A DNA stretch of 64,000 bases from Kordia antarctica (GTDB taxonomy: Bacteria; Bacteroidota; Bacteroidia; Flavobacteriales; Flavobacteriaceae), in assembly GCF_009901525.1 (NCBI RefSeq), contig NZ_CP019288.1, positions 3,439,501 through 3,503,500 of the forward strand, written 5' to 3'. Under the pieces are notes generated by a model. The model did not search any database, had not been told where the DNA came from, and saw only the letters and a program-made list of their open reading frames with translations. This document shows positions 8,099 through 16,620 of the stretch, piece by piece. Position 1 is the first letter of the stretch. Each line of letters starts with the position of its first letter. A program made the translations under genes and the position numbers.

Positions 8099-8124
8099 AA
8101 TTCGCGATTCGCGAATCGCGAATT
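8099..8124. promoter_or_regulatory. 26-bp perfect palindrome, candidate operator of the HTH protein
   Basis: Positions 8099-8124 read the same on both strands. The palindrome holds three TCGCGA hexamers with a 7-bp period, flanked by AAT/ATT ends. It sits immediately upstream of the -7 box of the HTH-nucleotidyltransferase operon, where a bound repressor would block the -33 region. Its GC-rich core stands out in an AT-rich gap. Confidence 0.7.
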
Positions 8125-8207
8125 TAGTTCTATTTGAAAAATCAAATTATTTCAAGCTTGAAATTTTAAAAAAGTCTCTCGAGCAAGCTCTTAATTTATA
8201 ATAAACA

Positions 8208-8801
8208 CTAATCTTTACAAGGTTTCCCTTTGAGTTTCACACTATATAATTTATCCCAAATTGCATGATCCAATTCTTTTTGAGAGAAGTAAAACAGCAC
8301 CATTGATTTCTTTTTTTCTTTACAATAATACTGCTTTACAGTGCAATTTAACATCATAACATCTTTGGTGTGGAATGAATTGTAAATTTGAAGTTTTCCG
8401 ACAAATTCAAATGCTTTGTTTGTGGTTTCTTTTTTGAGAAATAACGCAATGGTTTTTGGTAAAATCTTTCCCTTGTCTTTATTAACGCCATCCATTAAAC
8501 CATCAAAATAATATTGTAAATAGTTTTCTAAATCGGTTGCAGACAATTCTTTATTCAAATCAATGTCCCAAACAAATGCGTACGTCCAAAAACCGTCACT
8601 TTCTTTCTTTGACCAATCTGGTGAAAAGCGAATTTCTTCAATACCTTTGTACGGAATTTGTGGCGCAAAATGTATTGGCATCGGAATGATTTCTTTTCCC
8701 CAAGAAGCGTCAGAAATTAACAAATCAGCTTCCTTTTTTTCTTGTCCAAAAGCCAAAAAAGCTTGTAAACATAATACGATGAGCAGTAAATTATTTTTCA
8801 T
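8208..8801 (-). CDS. Secreted protein of unknown function, third gene of the YceI operon
   Basis: The 197-residue protein starts with a Sec signal peptide (about residues 1-20, ending AFLAFGQ) and has no lipobox or membrane helix in the mature part. I recognise no domain. It is rich in aromatic and Lys residues, with two Cys (in MLNCTVKQYYC) and a third near the C-terminus that could form a disulfide outside the cytoplasm. It begins 10 bases after the yceI-like gene, so it is almost certainly part of the same operon and subject to the same divergent regulator. Confidence 0.7.
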   Translation of the reverse strand: MKNNLLLIVLCLQAFLAFGQEKKEADLLISDASWGKEIIPMPIHFAPQIPYKGIEEIRFSPDWSKKESDGFWTYAFVWDIDLNKELSATDLENYLQYYFDGLMDGVNKDKGKILPKTIALFLKKETTNKAFEFVGKLQIYNSFHTKDVMMLNCTVKQYYCKEKKKSMVLFYFSQKELDHAIWDKLYSVKLKGKPCKD

Positions 8802-8811
8802 ATCTATTTAA

Positions 8812-9390
8812 TTATAAAATTATTTTTACTTCAAAACCAATTGCGTCCGAAATCGCTTTATCTTTCAGTTTACTATTATAATTAACTCCCCAAAGTGTTC
8901 TATCAATCTTAAATTTTGTGGTCATGATTTTCTTTTCAAAATTAAGTTGGGCTTGAAACTTTACAGGTTGCGTAACACCTTTTATCGTCATAGTTGCGTT
9001 TGCTTCAAAATGTGTTGCATCGTGGTAACGAATACTTGTAATCACAATTGTTGCGGTTGGAAATTTTTTCACTTCAAAGAAATCAGCATCTTTCAAATGA
9101 TCGCTCAAACTTTGATTTCCTTCTTCGTTCATGTCTTGCGCAATCAAAGTATTCAGGTCAATACTAAAAGTTCCGCCAGTAATTTTCCCTTCCGATTTTA
9201 AAAAATGTCCTTCTTTGAACTTTACAATTCCAAAATGTCCACTAAAATAAAAGCTATAATCGCACGACCATTTTATTTCACTTTTAGAAGTGTTAATTGG
9301 AAGTTGTTCTTGTCCATAGATTTCTTCTTGTGCATTTGAAAACGCTACTGAAAATATCGCGAAAGCGAATGCTAAAATATATTTTTTCAT
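8812..9390 (-). CDS. YceI family periplasmic protein
   Basis: A 192-residue protein with a signal peptide ending at about residue 20 (FSNAQ). The mature sequence has the YceI lipocalin-like pattern: SEIKWSCDYSFYFSGHFGIVKF near the start, FSIDLNTL in the middle, DADFFEVKKFPTATI at about residue 100 and TMTIKGVTQPVKF at about residue 135, ending in FEVKIIL. YceI proteins form a beta-barrel that binds polyisoprenoids or other long lipids, and many respond to stress. It is the middle gene of a three-gene operon (gaps of 17 and 10 bases). Confidence 0.9.
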   Translation of the reverse strand: MKKYILAFAFAIFSVAFSNAQEEIYGQEQLPINTSKSEIKWSCDYSFYFSGHFGIVKFKEGHFLKSEGKITGGTFSIDLNTLIAQDMNEEGNQSLSDHLKDADFFEVKKFPTATIVITSIRYHDATHFEANATMTIKGVTQPVKFQAQLNFEKKIMTTKFKIDRTLWGVNYNSKLKDKAISDAIGFEVKIIL

Positions 9391-9407
9391 CTGTATCTTT
9401 TTTAGAA

Positions 9408-9938
9408 TTACTTTTTAACGGTTACTTTTTTGATTTCTAATTTTCCAGCTTTACGAGAAATGGTAAAATGTACTTTTTCTAGCGTGCAACGTGGTTCAAT
9501 CGTAAATTGAATGAAGCCAGAAACTTCAAAATCATTTGTATCGGAAATGGTAAATTGTTGCGTATGCGTTGTGTTTTCTCGCACAAAATTTACAGGACCG
9601 TGATTCCAAGGATCAACACTTTCTTCTGATAGTGGACTTTCTGAAAACTTCCCAATCATTTGAAGTTTCGTATTCTTATCCATAATCATGGTAAAAATCC
9701 CTAAATAATCACCTTTAGAATTTGGAGAAACATAATGCGCATCTTTCTTTAATTCCATTTTAATAATTAAATTATAGGTGTCATTTTTCAATCTTTTAAC
9801 TTGAAGCGAAAGATCATACGGTTCTTCATGTTTGCTAATTTTTTCACCTGAAATAATATTTGGATTCGTATCAACTTGATGATTTGTGTCATAGTTCATA
9901 TTAAAAAGAACGATGATGAGTGTGATAATTTTGTTCAT
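9408..9938 (-). CDS. Exported protein of unknown function, first gene of the YceI operon
   Basis: I choose the ATG at 9938 (176 residues), which gives a hydrophobic N-terminus typical of export (MNKIITLIIVLF). A longer reading to 10070 would run through the regulatory repeats and overlap the divergent gene, so I reject it. The mature part is predicted all-beta (YDLSLQVKRLKNDTYNLII, GDYLGIFTMIMD), with a single Cys near residue 150. No family recognised. As first gene of the operon it lies nearest to the divergent regulator. Confidence 0.65.
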   Translation of the reverse strand: MNKIITLIIVLFNMNYDTNHQVDTNPNIISGEKISKHEEPYDLSLQVKRLKNDTYNLIIKMELKKDAHYVSPNSKGDYLGIFTMIMDKNTKLQMIGKFSESPLSEESVDPWNHGPVNFVRENTTHTQQFTISDTNDFEVSGFIQFTIEPRCTLEKVHFTISRKAGKLEIKKVTVKK

Positions 9939-9990
9939 TTTTTGAATGTTTTGATTTTGAAGTAAAACTAGATCGAACACGTAGCAAAAA

Positions 9991-10047
9991 GTGTCAAAAA
10001 ATTGTAAAAGAAGTGTCAACAGTTGTAAAATGTCCTGAAATTGTATG
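9991..10047. promoter_or_regulatory. Three direct repeats between the YceI operon and its regulator
   Basis: GTGTCAAAAAATTGTAAAA (9991-10009), GTGTCAACAGTTGTAAAA (10013-10030) and TGTCCTGAAATTGTATG (10031-10047) share TGTC, 5-6 variable bases and TTGTA. Direct repeats of this kind are the normal target of OmpR/PhoB-type winged helices, the fold encoded by the gene on the right. Confidence 0.6.
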
Positions 10048-10062
10048 TTATTTACACCAATT

Positions 10063-10926
10063 ATGAGCAAAAAACGTATTTATTCATACAGCGGATTAAT
10101 TCTGATTATCTTCCTTACTTGGTTATTTTCAAAACCGAGCCAGGAACAAACGGAGTTTTCCGAGAAGGTAAAAATTGCTTTGCGCGATGTTGGAAACAAA
10201 TTATTATTGACAAATAAAGATTCGACGTCATTGATTTTTCCTGTGAAAGAAATTGGCAATTCAAAATATGAAGTGTCCTTTGAAAGTAAGCTTACATTTG
10301 AGCCAACTGCATTCGTTTCTATTGTAGAAAAAAGTTTCAAAAAGTCACAATTACCCGAAGAATATCGTGTGGAAGTTATTCAATGTACGGACAAAGAAGT
10401 TGCGTATAGTTACGAGATAAGTCAGCAAGAAGAAAACACAATTATTCCGTGTGCCGGACGATTTTTGCCAAGCAATTGCTATACGATTCAAGTGCGATTT
10501 ACTGAAATTAAAGCTTCTTTTTTTAGCGCTTCAACTTTTATATATCTATTTCTTTTGATTATTTTCATTCTGATGGAAGTGTTCTTTTTCAAGAAGAAGC
10601 AACCCGAAAAACCGCGAGAAGGTTCAGATATTTATGAATCTATCGGAAGTTTTCATTTCTATCCAGAACAGAATAAATTAGTGAAGCAACTGATGGAAAT
10701 TAATCTTTCTAGAAAAGAATGTGAATTGTTACAAATTTTTGTGGCGAACCCAAATCAAATCGTAACTCGTGACGAACTCACCAAAAAAGTTTGGGAAGAT
10801 AACGGCGTTATTGTTGGCAGAAGTTTAGACACGTATATTTCCAAACTCCGCAAAAAGCTAAAAGACGACGAAACCATTAAATTAACTAATGTGCATGGCG
10901 TTGGTTATAAATTGGAGATATCTTAG
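10063..10926 (+). CDS. Membrane-anchored one-component regulator with OmpR-type winged helix
   Basis: I take ATG 10063 as start (287 residues; an in-frame ATG at 10045 lies inside the third direct repeat). Order: a short cytoplasmic end, a membrane helix at about residues 8-24 (GLILIIFLTWLF), an extracytoplasmic sensor region of about 130 residues with two Cys, a second helix at about residues 160-178, and a C-terminal OmpR/PhoB winged helix (about 190-285) with LSRKECELLQIF, IVTRDELTKKVWED and the wing motif NVHGVGYKL. No receiver domain or kinase is present, so sensing would be direct, as in ToxR/CadC but with the DNA-binding domain at the other end. Divergent from the YceI operon, its likely target. 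Confidence 0.8.
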   Translation: MSKKRIYSYSGLILIIFLTWLFSKPSQEQTEFSEKVKIALRDVGNKLLLTNKDSTSLIFPVKEIGNSKYEVSFESKLTFEPTAFVSIVEKSFKKSQLPEEYRVEVIQCTDKEVAYSYEISQQEENTIIPCAGRFLPSNCYTIQVRFTEIKASFFSASTFIYLFLLIIFILMEVFFFKKKQPEKPREGSDIYESIGSFHFYPEQNKLVKQLMEINLSRKECELLQIFVANPNQIVTRDELTKKVWEDNGVIVGRSLDTYISKLRKKLKDDETIKLTNVHGVGYKLEIS

Positions 10927-11295
10927 ATGCGCTTCGCTGTCAGATCGCTATCGCTTTTAGAATCGGCTACGCCTGTTAGCATATTAGATTTTTTGTGTTT
11001 GTCATTTCTATTAACTTATTGAGCGGAATTGAAGTAAGGCAATAAACTAATTTCTATAGTAAGTATTAAAAATCTTATTCTTTACTTTCACCTAAGCTTG
11101 CCTGTAAAAAAATAGGTTTGGTTAGAATGAAAATATATCGAACTTGATATGCCCACATGTTTACAATATTAATAAACAACTTCATATTAAATAATTTTAC
11201 TAGATTTGTTTTATGTGACTGTTATGTGACTAAACTAATTAATTTTTATTTAAGTATTTGATTTAAAGTGCTTTAAAATTTTTATTTATGTGATT
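10927..11295. other. Intergenic region upstream of the AlbA_2 gene
   Basis: The first 60 bases are relatively GC-rich and resemble scattered repeat fragments. The rest is AT-rich and ends with the TGTGACTGTTATGTGACTA repeat at 11214-11232. I see no gene, tRNA or clear terminator. Confidence 0.4.
11214..11232 (+). repeat. Left copy of a 19-bp direct repeat flanking the AlbA_2 gene
   Basis: TGTGACTGTTATGTGACTA here and TGTGATTGTTATGTGACTA at 12751-12769 differ at one base. A further partial copy, TATGTGACTAAACG, follows at 12814-12827. The repeats lie on either side of the isolated gene. Confidence 0.65.
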
Positions 11296-12744
11296 ATGAG
11301 TGAAAATGAATTAAAAATCCTGTTAAGTGAACTTCGTTCTCTTGTGAATGAAACAGAATGGGTTGAATTTAAGGCAAATAATGCAATAGAAATAGGAGAG
11401 TATATTTCTGCTTTATCTAATTCAGCTTGTGTACATGATAAAGATTATGGATATGTTGTATTTGGAATTGATGACAAAACCCATAGAATAATAGGAACTA
11501 CTTTCTTATCAAATCAAAAAGCAAAAGGAAATGAAGATTTGATACCTTGGCTTGCTCGATTACTCAACCCTAGAATCAATTTTAATTTTTACGAATTTGA
11601 AGTCGAAGGAAAAAATATAGTTCTTTTAAGAATTAAAGCAACACAAAACACTCCTGTCAAATTTAAAGGAATTCCATACATTAGAATTGGTTCTTCAAAA
11701 AAGAAACTAGATGATTACCCAGAAAAAGAGAGGTCTATTTGGACTAAAAGCCCAACAGAAAGTTTTGAAAATGAGATTGCTGTTTACAACTTAAAACCTG
11801 ATGAAGTTTTAAAACTAATAGATTATCCTTCTTATTTTGAGCTAACGAATTCTCCTCTACCAGAAAATAGAGATGCCATATTTGAAAAATTTCAACAAGA
11901 AAGATTAATCACAAAACATGGAAACCACTATAACATAACCAATCTATGCGCAATACTTTTCGCAAGAAAATTATATGAGTTTGAAAATCTTGAAAGAAAA
12001 GCTATAAGAGTTATAATTTATCAAGGAAAAAATAAATTACGTACCAAAAAAGAACAACTCGGACAAAAAGGCTATGCTTCTGGTTTTAAAGGCTTAGTTA
12101 ATTATATTAATGACCAATTACCATCTAATGAAGAAATTGGAAAAGTTTTTAGAAAAGAAGTAAAAATGTATCCTGAATTAGCAATAAGAGAGTTGGTTGC
12201 AAATGCTATAATTCATCAAGATTTTAGTGAGACTGGAACTTCTCCAATGGTAGAAATTTTTCAAGATAGAGTAGAAATAACTAACCCTGGAAAACCTTTA
12301 ATAAGCACAATGAGGTTTGTTGACCATAATCCACAATCTAGAAATGAAAAACTAGCTCATTTTATGAGAAGACTAAGTATTTGTGAAGAAAGAGGAAGTG
12401 GTATTGATAAAGTTATTTTTGAATGTGAATATTTTCAATTACCAGCTCCTAAATTTATAGAAGGAGATAATTATACTCGTGTAATTATTTATTCTCATAA
12501 AACATTAAGGCAAATGGATAAAGAAGATAAAGTTAGAGCTTGTTACCTTCACTCTTGCTTAAAATATGTGTCGGGAGAGCATATGACTAATCATTCACTA
12601 AGAGAAAGATTTGGAATTGAAGAAAAAAATTATTCTATGGCTTCAAGAATAATATCAGAAGCTATTAAATCGGGTCAAATAAAAGATTATGACCCAGAAA
12701 ATAAATCCAAAAAACATTCTAAATATGTACCGTATTGGGCTTAA
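11296..12744 (+). CDS. AlbA_2 (Schlafen-like) plus C-terminal ATPase-fold protein
   Basis: About 482 residues from ATG 11296 (a GTG two codons earlier is possible). The N-terminal 125 residues fit AlbA_2, formerly AAA_4: ETEWVEFKANN near the start and DYGYVVFGIDDKTHRIIG near residue 55. The C-terminal half fits the HATPase_c_4-like domain of so-called RecG-like proteins: AIRELVANAIIHQDF around residue 300 and ERGSGIDKVIFE around residue 375. A helical tail follows. Such proteins are often called transcriptional regulators or putative DNA-binding proteins, and relatives occur in defence islands. It stands alone and uses AGA and ATA codons heavily, unlike its neighbours, and is flanked by direct repeats, which suggests transfer. 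Confidence 0.8.
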   Translation: MSENELKILLSELRSLVNETEWVEFKANNAIEIGEYISALSNSACVHDKDYGYVVFGIDDKTHRIIGTTFLSNQKAKGNEDLIPWLARLLNPRINFNFYEFEVEGKNIVLLRIKATQNTPVKFKGIPYIRIGSSKKKLDDYPEKERSIWTKSPTESFENEIAVYNLKPDEVLKLIDYPSYFELTNSPLPENRDAIFEKFQQERLITKHGNHYNITNLCAILFARKLYEFENLERKAIRVIIYQGKNKLRTKKEQLGQKGYASGFKGLVNYINDQLPSNEEIGKVFRKEVKMYPELAIRELVANAIIHQDFSETGTSPMVEIFQDRVEITNPGKPLISTMRFVDHNPQSRNEKLAHFMRRLSICEERGSGIDKVIFECEYFQLPAPKFIEGDNYTRVIIYSHKTLRQMDKEDKVRACYLHSCLKYVSGEHMTNHSLRERFGIEEKNYSMASRIISEAIKSGQIKDYDPENKSKKHSKYVPYWA

Positions 12745-12750
12745 ATCTTC

Positions 12751-12769
12751 TGTGATTGTTATGTGACTA
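12751..12769 (+). repeat. Right copy of the 19-bp direct repeat flanking the AlbA_2 gene
   Basis: TGTGATTGTTATGTGACTA begins 7 bases after the stop codon of the AlbA_2 gene and matches the copy at 11214-11232 with one mismatch, 1,537 bp away. Confidence 0.65.
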
Positions 12770-12878
12770 TAAGATATGAAAACAAGTGTTTATAGCTATT
12801 AACAAGGAAAAACTATGTGACTAAACGTTTGACAAGAATAGACGTAAAAACAAAATTACCACACAAAATACACTCACA

Positions 12879-13328
12879 TCACAAAACCGCCTCAACAACA
12901 AAACTCTGATCTCTAAACGAAACCTTTTCACCAACTTTTTTGCCTAATAATAATTTCCCAATGGGCGTATTGGAAGCAATTGCGTAGAAATTTTCATTGT
13001 TTGCAGAAATTTCGCCAACACTTACCGAAATAAAATAATTGGCTTGCGAAGTGTACACAATACTACCCAAACAACCTTGTTCGGCAACTAATTTCGGATT
13101 TACCTTAAAGAGAATTTCTTTTACTTTCTGAATTTCCGCCAACTGATTGCCTAACTTTTCACGTTCTATTTGCAACATAGCGCGTCCAGTTTCATGCTTA
13201 TCGCCAGCCGAACTTTTGGTTTCAGACAACATCGCTTCTTGAATGCTTGCGAAGTTTGCTTCAATATTTGCGTGTCGTTCGTTGACAATTTTCAGGCATA
13301 AATTATATAAGGTTTCTTTCAAATTCAT
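12879..13328 (-). CDS. GreA/GreB-like transcription factor with coiled-coil N-terminus
   Basis: The 149-residue protein has a helical N-terminal half (about residues 1-75) with the acidic/Lys-rich pattern of a coiled coil, and a C-terminal FKBP-like half ending in NTPIGKLLLGKKVGEKVSF, which is the GreA/GreB C-terminal signature. GreA/GreB bind RNA polymerase and stimulate cleavage of backtracked RNA. In database annotations flavobacterial homologues are frequently mislabelled as 3-oxoacyl-ACP synthase. The start overlaps the stop of the upstream FAD oxidoreductase gene by 4 bases, so the pair forms an operon. True cleavage activity is uncertain. Confidence 0.7.
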   Translation of the reverse strand: MNLKETLYNLCLKIVNERHANIEANFASIQEAMLSETKSSAGDKHETGRAMLQIEREKLGNQLAEIQKVKEILFKVNPKLVAEQGCLGSIVYTSQANYFISVSVGEISANNENFYAIASNTPIGKLLLGKKVGEKVSFRDQSFVVEAVL

Positions 13329-14437
13329 GTCAATTGTGCTAATTCTTTTCCAACCAAACTACCAATTGCAATGCCCATTCCGCCTAAGCGAACGCCACAA
13401 AATACATGATTAGAAAGTGGTTTTACAATGGCTTTTTTCTGTGTTCCAACGCCCATAATTCCGCTCCAGCGATGTTCTACTTCAAAAGGTATATTTGGTA
13501 AAATAGTCGTTTTTAATAAATTTTCCAGCTTCCGCTGAATGATCTCAGTTTGATTAAATTCAGTAGTTTCTTCACCTTTAAAATCCAAATTTCGTCCGCC
13601 GCCGAATAGAATACGATCGTCAATATTCCTAAAATAATAATAGCCTTTATCCAAATGAAAAGTTCCTTTTATGTGTAAATCAGGAATTGGCTTGGTAATT
13701 AATACTTGTGCGCGTGCAGGTTTTACTTTTTCGTCTAATAATTGGGAAGCAAATCCGTTGGTTGCAATTAAGAGTTTTTTGGTATTCAACTCAAAATGAT
13801 TGGTTTTTATGTGAACCGAATTTCCACTTTCCGTGAAATCTTCTACCGTAACCGAATTTAAGATTAAAATATTCTCTGATAAGACTTTCTGCAAAAGCGA
13901 ATTCATCATTTTCCCTGTATCAATTTGTCCTTCAAACTGATTAAAAATATACGTTGATTGAATCTGTTGAAATTGAAATTTATTGTCAACTTCACTAAAT
14001 ACATTTCCTTTAAAAATTGGCTTCAATAACTGATTGATGATTTCCTTTTCCGCCAAACATGATTCGTACAAATCTGAATCTTCTTGTGTAAACAATTCAT
14101 AACCGCCTAATTGTTGAAAATCGATGTTGGAATCGCCTAAAGTTGAGCGAAGCAACGCTAAACCATTACAACGTCTTTTAACGAGTTCTAAAACTTCTTG
14201 CTTAGAATGTGTGTGTAAATCGTCTAAAATCTCTGAGAGACTTCCAAAACAAGCAAATCCAGCATTTTTTGTGCTTGCGCCTTGCGGCAGAATTCCTTTT
14301 TCGAGCACAATAATTTTTGCAGTTGGATATTGATTTCGAAGTTGCAACGCACAATTGAGTCCAACAATGCCGCTTCCAACAATAGTGAAATCAACATTTG
14401 ATAACCACGTTTTATATTCCCAATAGCTAAGATTCAT
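13325..14437 (-). CDS. FAD-dependent oxidoreductase, DAO family
   Basis: A 370-residue protein with the dinucleotide-binding motif GSGIVG at residues 21-26 and the ribose-binding Glu46 in IIVLEKG. GASTKNAGFACFGSLSE follows at about residues 54-70, a pattern of the glycine oxidase/sarcosine oxidase-like DAO family. The segment KARAQVLITKP-type block near residue 240 and the C-terminal GVRLGGMGIAIGSLVG (FAD-contacting Gly loop) are also typical. It probably oxidises an amino acid or other amine, but the substrate is not evident. It is first in a two-gene operon with the GreA-like gene. No signal peptide, so cytoplasmic. Confidence 0.82.
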   Translation of the reverse strand: MNLSYWEYKTWLSNVDFTIVGSGIVGLNCALQLRNQYPTAKIIVLEKGILPQGASTKNAGFACFGSLSEILDDLHTHSKQEVLELVKRRCNGLALLRSTLGDSNIDFQQLGGYELFTQEDSDLYESCLAEKEIINQLLKPIFKGNVFSEVDNKFQFQQIQSTYIFNQFEGQIDTGKMMNSLLQKVLSENILILNSVTVEDFTESGNSVHIKTNHFELNTKKLLIATNGFASQLLDEKVKPARAQVLITKPIPDLHIKGTFHLDKGYYYFRNIDDRILFGGGRNLDFKGEETTEFNQTEIIQRKLENLLKTTILPNIPFEVEHRWSGIMGVGTQKKAIVKPLSNHVFCGVRLGGMGIAIGSLVGKELAQLT

Positions 14438-14630
14438 TGGTTTTTTCAGTTAATTTTATGTTTCAATTTAGATAAAGTATAAAGATATATAAATAGTAGT
14501 TATTGCGAGAATTTTGAAAAAATTTGTGGCAATCTGTTTTTTTCAACAAGTAATTTGATTACTAGATTACTTCGGCACAGCTCAGCACAAGAACTTCACT
14601 ATCGTTCGTAACAGCGTTACAATAAAGCAT

Positions 14631-14661
14631 AAAAAAAGCTCCTAATCTTAGGAGCTTTTTT
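14631..14661 (-). terminator. Strong bidirectional terminator after accC
   Basis: Stem AAAAAGCTCCTAA / TTAGGAGCTTTTT with a 2-base loop, 10 bases beyond the accC stop; T-runs occur on both strands. Confidence 0.9.
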
Positions 14662-14670
14662 CTATATAAT

Positions 14671-16020
14671 TTATTCTTCTTCTTCTTTCATTACGAAATC
14701 TTCCATAAATTTCGTTGTGTAGTTTCCGGCGACATAATCTGGATGATCCATTAATTGTCTGTGGAAAGGAATTGTAGTTTTTATTCCTTCAATTACAAAC
14801 TCATCTAACGCGCGTTTCATCTTATTGATAGCTTCTTCACGTGTTTGCGCTGTTGTAATCAACTTTGCAATCATAGAATCGTAGTTTGGTGGAATTGAAT
14901 ACCCAGCATATACATGCGTATCTAAACGAATTCCGTGTCCGCCTGGCGCGTGTAATACTGTAATTCTTCCTGGAGAAGGTCTAAAGTTATTGTATGGATC
15001 TTCCGCATTAATTCTACATTCGATAGAGTGTAATTTAGGCGTATAATTTTTTCCTGAGATTGGCACACCAGCCGCAACTAAGATTTGCTCACGAATTAAA
15101 TCGAAATCAATTACTTGTTCCGTAATTGGATGTTCTACTTGGATACGCGTATTCATTTCCATGAAGTAGAAGTTTCTGTGTTTATCTACCAAAAATTCGA
15201 CCGTTCCAGCACCTTCATATTTAATGAATTCCGCAGCTTTTACCGCAGCATCTCCCATAGCTTTTCTAAGCTTATCAGTCATGAATGGAGAAGGAACTTC
15301 TTCGGTTAGTTTTTGGTGACGACGTTGTATAGAGCAGTCGCGCTCAGATAAGTGACATGCTTTTCCTGAAGAATCTCCAACTATTTGAATTTCAATATGT
15401 CTTGGCTCTTCAATGAGTTTTTCCATGTACATGTCATTATTCCCAAAAGCGGCTTTTGATTCTTGTCGAGCATCATCCCAAGCGTCTCTTAAGTCTTCTG
15501 GTTTCCAAACGGCGCGCATTCCTTTTCCACCACCACCAGCAGTTGCTTTTAGCATTACAGGATATCCTGTTTCTACGGCTAGTTTTTCACATTCTTCAAA
15601 ATCTTCAATGATTCCTTCACTTCCTGGAACACAAGGAACGCCTGCAGCTTTCATGGTAGATTTTGCAGAAGCTTTGTCTCCCATTTTATCAATCATATCA
15701 GCAGAAGCGCCAATAAATTTGATGTTATGCTCTTCACAGATTTTTGAGAATTTGGCGTTTTCAGATAAGAATCCGTATCCTGGATGTATGGCGTCTGCAT
15801 TTGTAATTTCTGCAGCAGCAATGATATTTGCCATTTTTAGGTATGACTCGCTACTTGGCGCGGGTCCTATACAAACTGCTTCATCAGCAAATCGTACGTG
15901 TAAGCTATCAATGTCTGCTGTAGAATATACAGCAACTGTTTTGATACCCATTTCTTTGCAGGTTCTAATAACTCTAAGTGCTATTTCACCTCTGTTTGCA
16001 ACTAATATTTTTTTGAACAT
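14671..16020 (-). CDS. accC: Acetyl-CoA carboxylase, biotin carboxylase subunit
   Basis: AccC carboxylates biotin on AccB with ATP and bicarbonate, the first half-reaction of fatty-acid synthesis. The 449 residues match the family. Visible are the N-terminal [15 protein letters not shown], the ATP-grasp glycine-rich loop [14 protein letters not shown] near residue 160, the SIQRRHQKL block near residue 235, the active-site [14 protein letters not shown] near residue 290, and [11 protein letters not shown] near residue 365. It lies 91 bases after accB and ends the fabH-accB-accC transcript at a strong terminator. The carboxyltransferase subunits are not in this window. Confidence 0.97.
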   Translation of the reverse strand: MFKKILVANRGEIALRVIRTCKEMGIKTVAVYSTADIDSLHVRFADEAVCIGPAPSSESYLKMANIIAAAEITNADAIHPGYGFLSENAKFSKICEEHNIKFIGASADMIDKMGDKASAKSTMKAAGVPCVPGSEGIIEDFEECEKLAVETGYPVMLKATAGGGGKGMRAVWKPEDLRDAWDDARQESKAAFGNNDMYMEKLIEEPRHIEIQIVGDSSGKACHLSERDCSIQRRHQKLTEEVPSPFMTDKLRKAMGDAAVKAAEFIKYEGAGTVEFLVDKHRNFYFMEMNTRIQVEHPITEQVIDFDLIREQILVAAGVPISGKNYTPKLHSIECRINAEDPYNNFRPSPGRITVLHAPGGHGIRLDTHVYAGYSIPPNYDSMIAKLITTAQTREEAINKMKRALDEFVIEGIKTTIPFHRQLMDHPDYVAGNYTTKFMEDFVMKEEEE

Positions 16021-16111
16021 CTCTTGAAATTTTAAATTTTGAAATTAAAATCAATAACTTTTTGAATCGCTCAGAATTTCTTCTTTTGCTTCAAGTGTTA
16101 TTTAAAATTTC

Positions 16112-16597
16112 TTATGATGGATCTACCAAGAATAATGGTTGATCAAATTCTACTGGTGAAGAGTCGTCTACTAAGACTTTCACTATTTTTCCTGAAACTT
16201 CTGATTCAATTTCATTGAAAAGTTTCATTGCTTCAATCACACAAAGTACATCTCCTTCGGAAATAGTGCTTCCAATTTCAACAAATAAAGGTTTGTCTGG
16301 AGCGGGTTTTCTGTAAAAAGTACCAATGATTGGCGATTTTATAATAATAAATTTAGCGTTTTCGTCAGCTACTTGCGCTTCCGCTGCTGTTGGAACTGCT
16401 GCTTGTGCTATTGGAGCTACGGCAGTGTGTTGTTGCGGCATTCCGCCCATAGGAATTTGCTGTACTAAAGTTGTCGTTTCGCCTTTTGCATCTCCAGTTT
16501 TAATGGTGATTTTTACATCTTCCATTTCAAGTTTTACTTCACTTGCGCCAGATTTAGCAACGAATTTGATTAAGTTCTGAATTTCTTTTAAATCCAT
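16112..16597 (-). CDS. accB: Acetyl-CoA carboxylase biotin carboxyl carrier protein
   Basis: AccB carries the biotin moved between the biotin carboxylase and carboxyltransferase. The 161 residues show an N-terminal helical region (1-35), an Ala/Pro/Gln-rich flexible linker (about 45-80) and the biotinyl domain (about 82-160) with the biotinylation site EAMKLFNEIE, Lys125. The eight-residue thumb-like insertion near SPIIGTFYRKPAPDKP is typical of acetyl-CoA carboxylase carriers. It sits between fabH (23 bases upstream) and accC. Confidence 0.97.
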   Translation of the reverse strand: MDLKEIQNLIKFVAKSGASEVKLEMEDVKITIKTGDAKGETTTLVQQIPMGGMPQQHTAVAPIAQAAVPTAAEAQVADENAKFIIIKSPIIGTFYRKPAPDKPLFVEIGSTISEGDVLCVIEAMKLFNEIESEVSGKIVKVLVDDSSPVEFDQPLFLVDPS

Positions 16598-16620
16598 GAT
16601 TGATATAGGTTTTAGTCGTT

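Noticed and set aside
9939-10070. N-terminal extension of the exported protein at 9408
   Set aside because: It runs through the three regulatory repeats and overlaps the divergent regulator start. The internal ATG 9938 begins a normal signal peptide.
10927-11213. Possible tRNA or small RNA in the gap before the AlbA_2 gene
   Set aside because: No cloverleaf arms, TTCGA box or terminator could be built from the sequence.
11296-12744. Annotation as RecG helicase
   Set aside because: The similarity to RecG-like database names concerns the AlbA_2 and ATPase-fold parts only; helicase motifs are absent.
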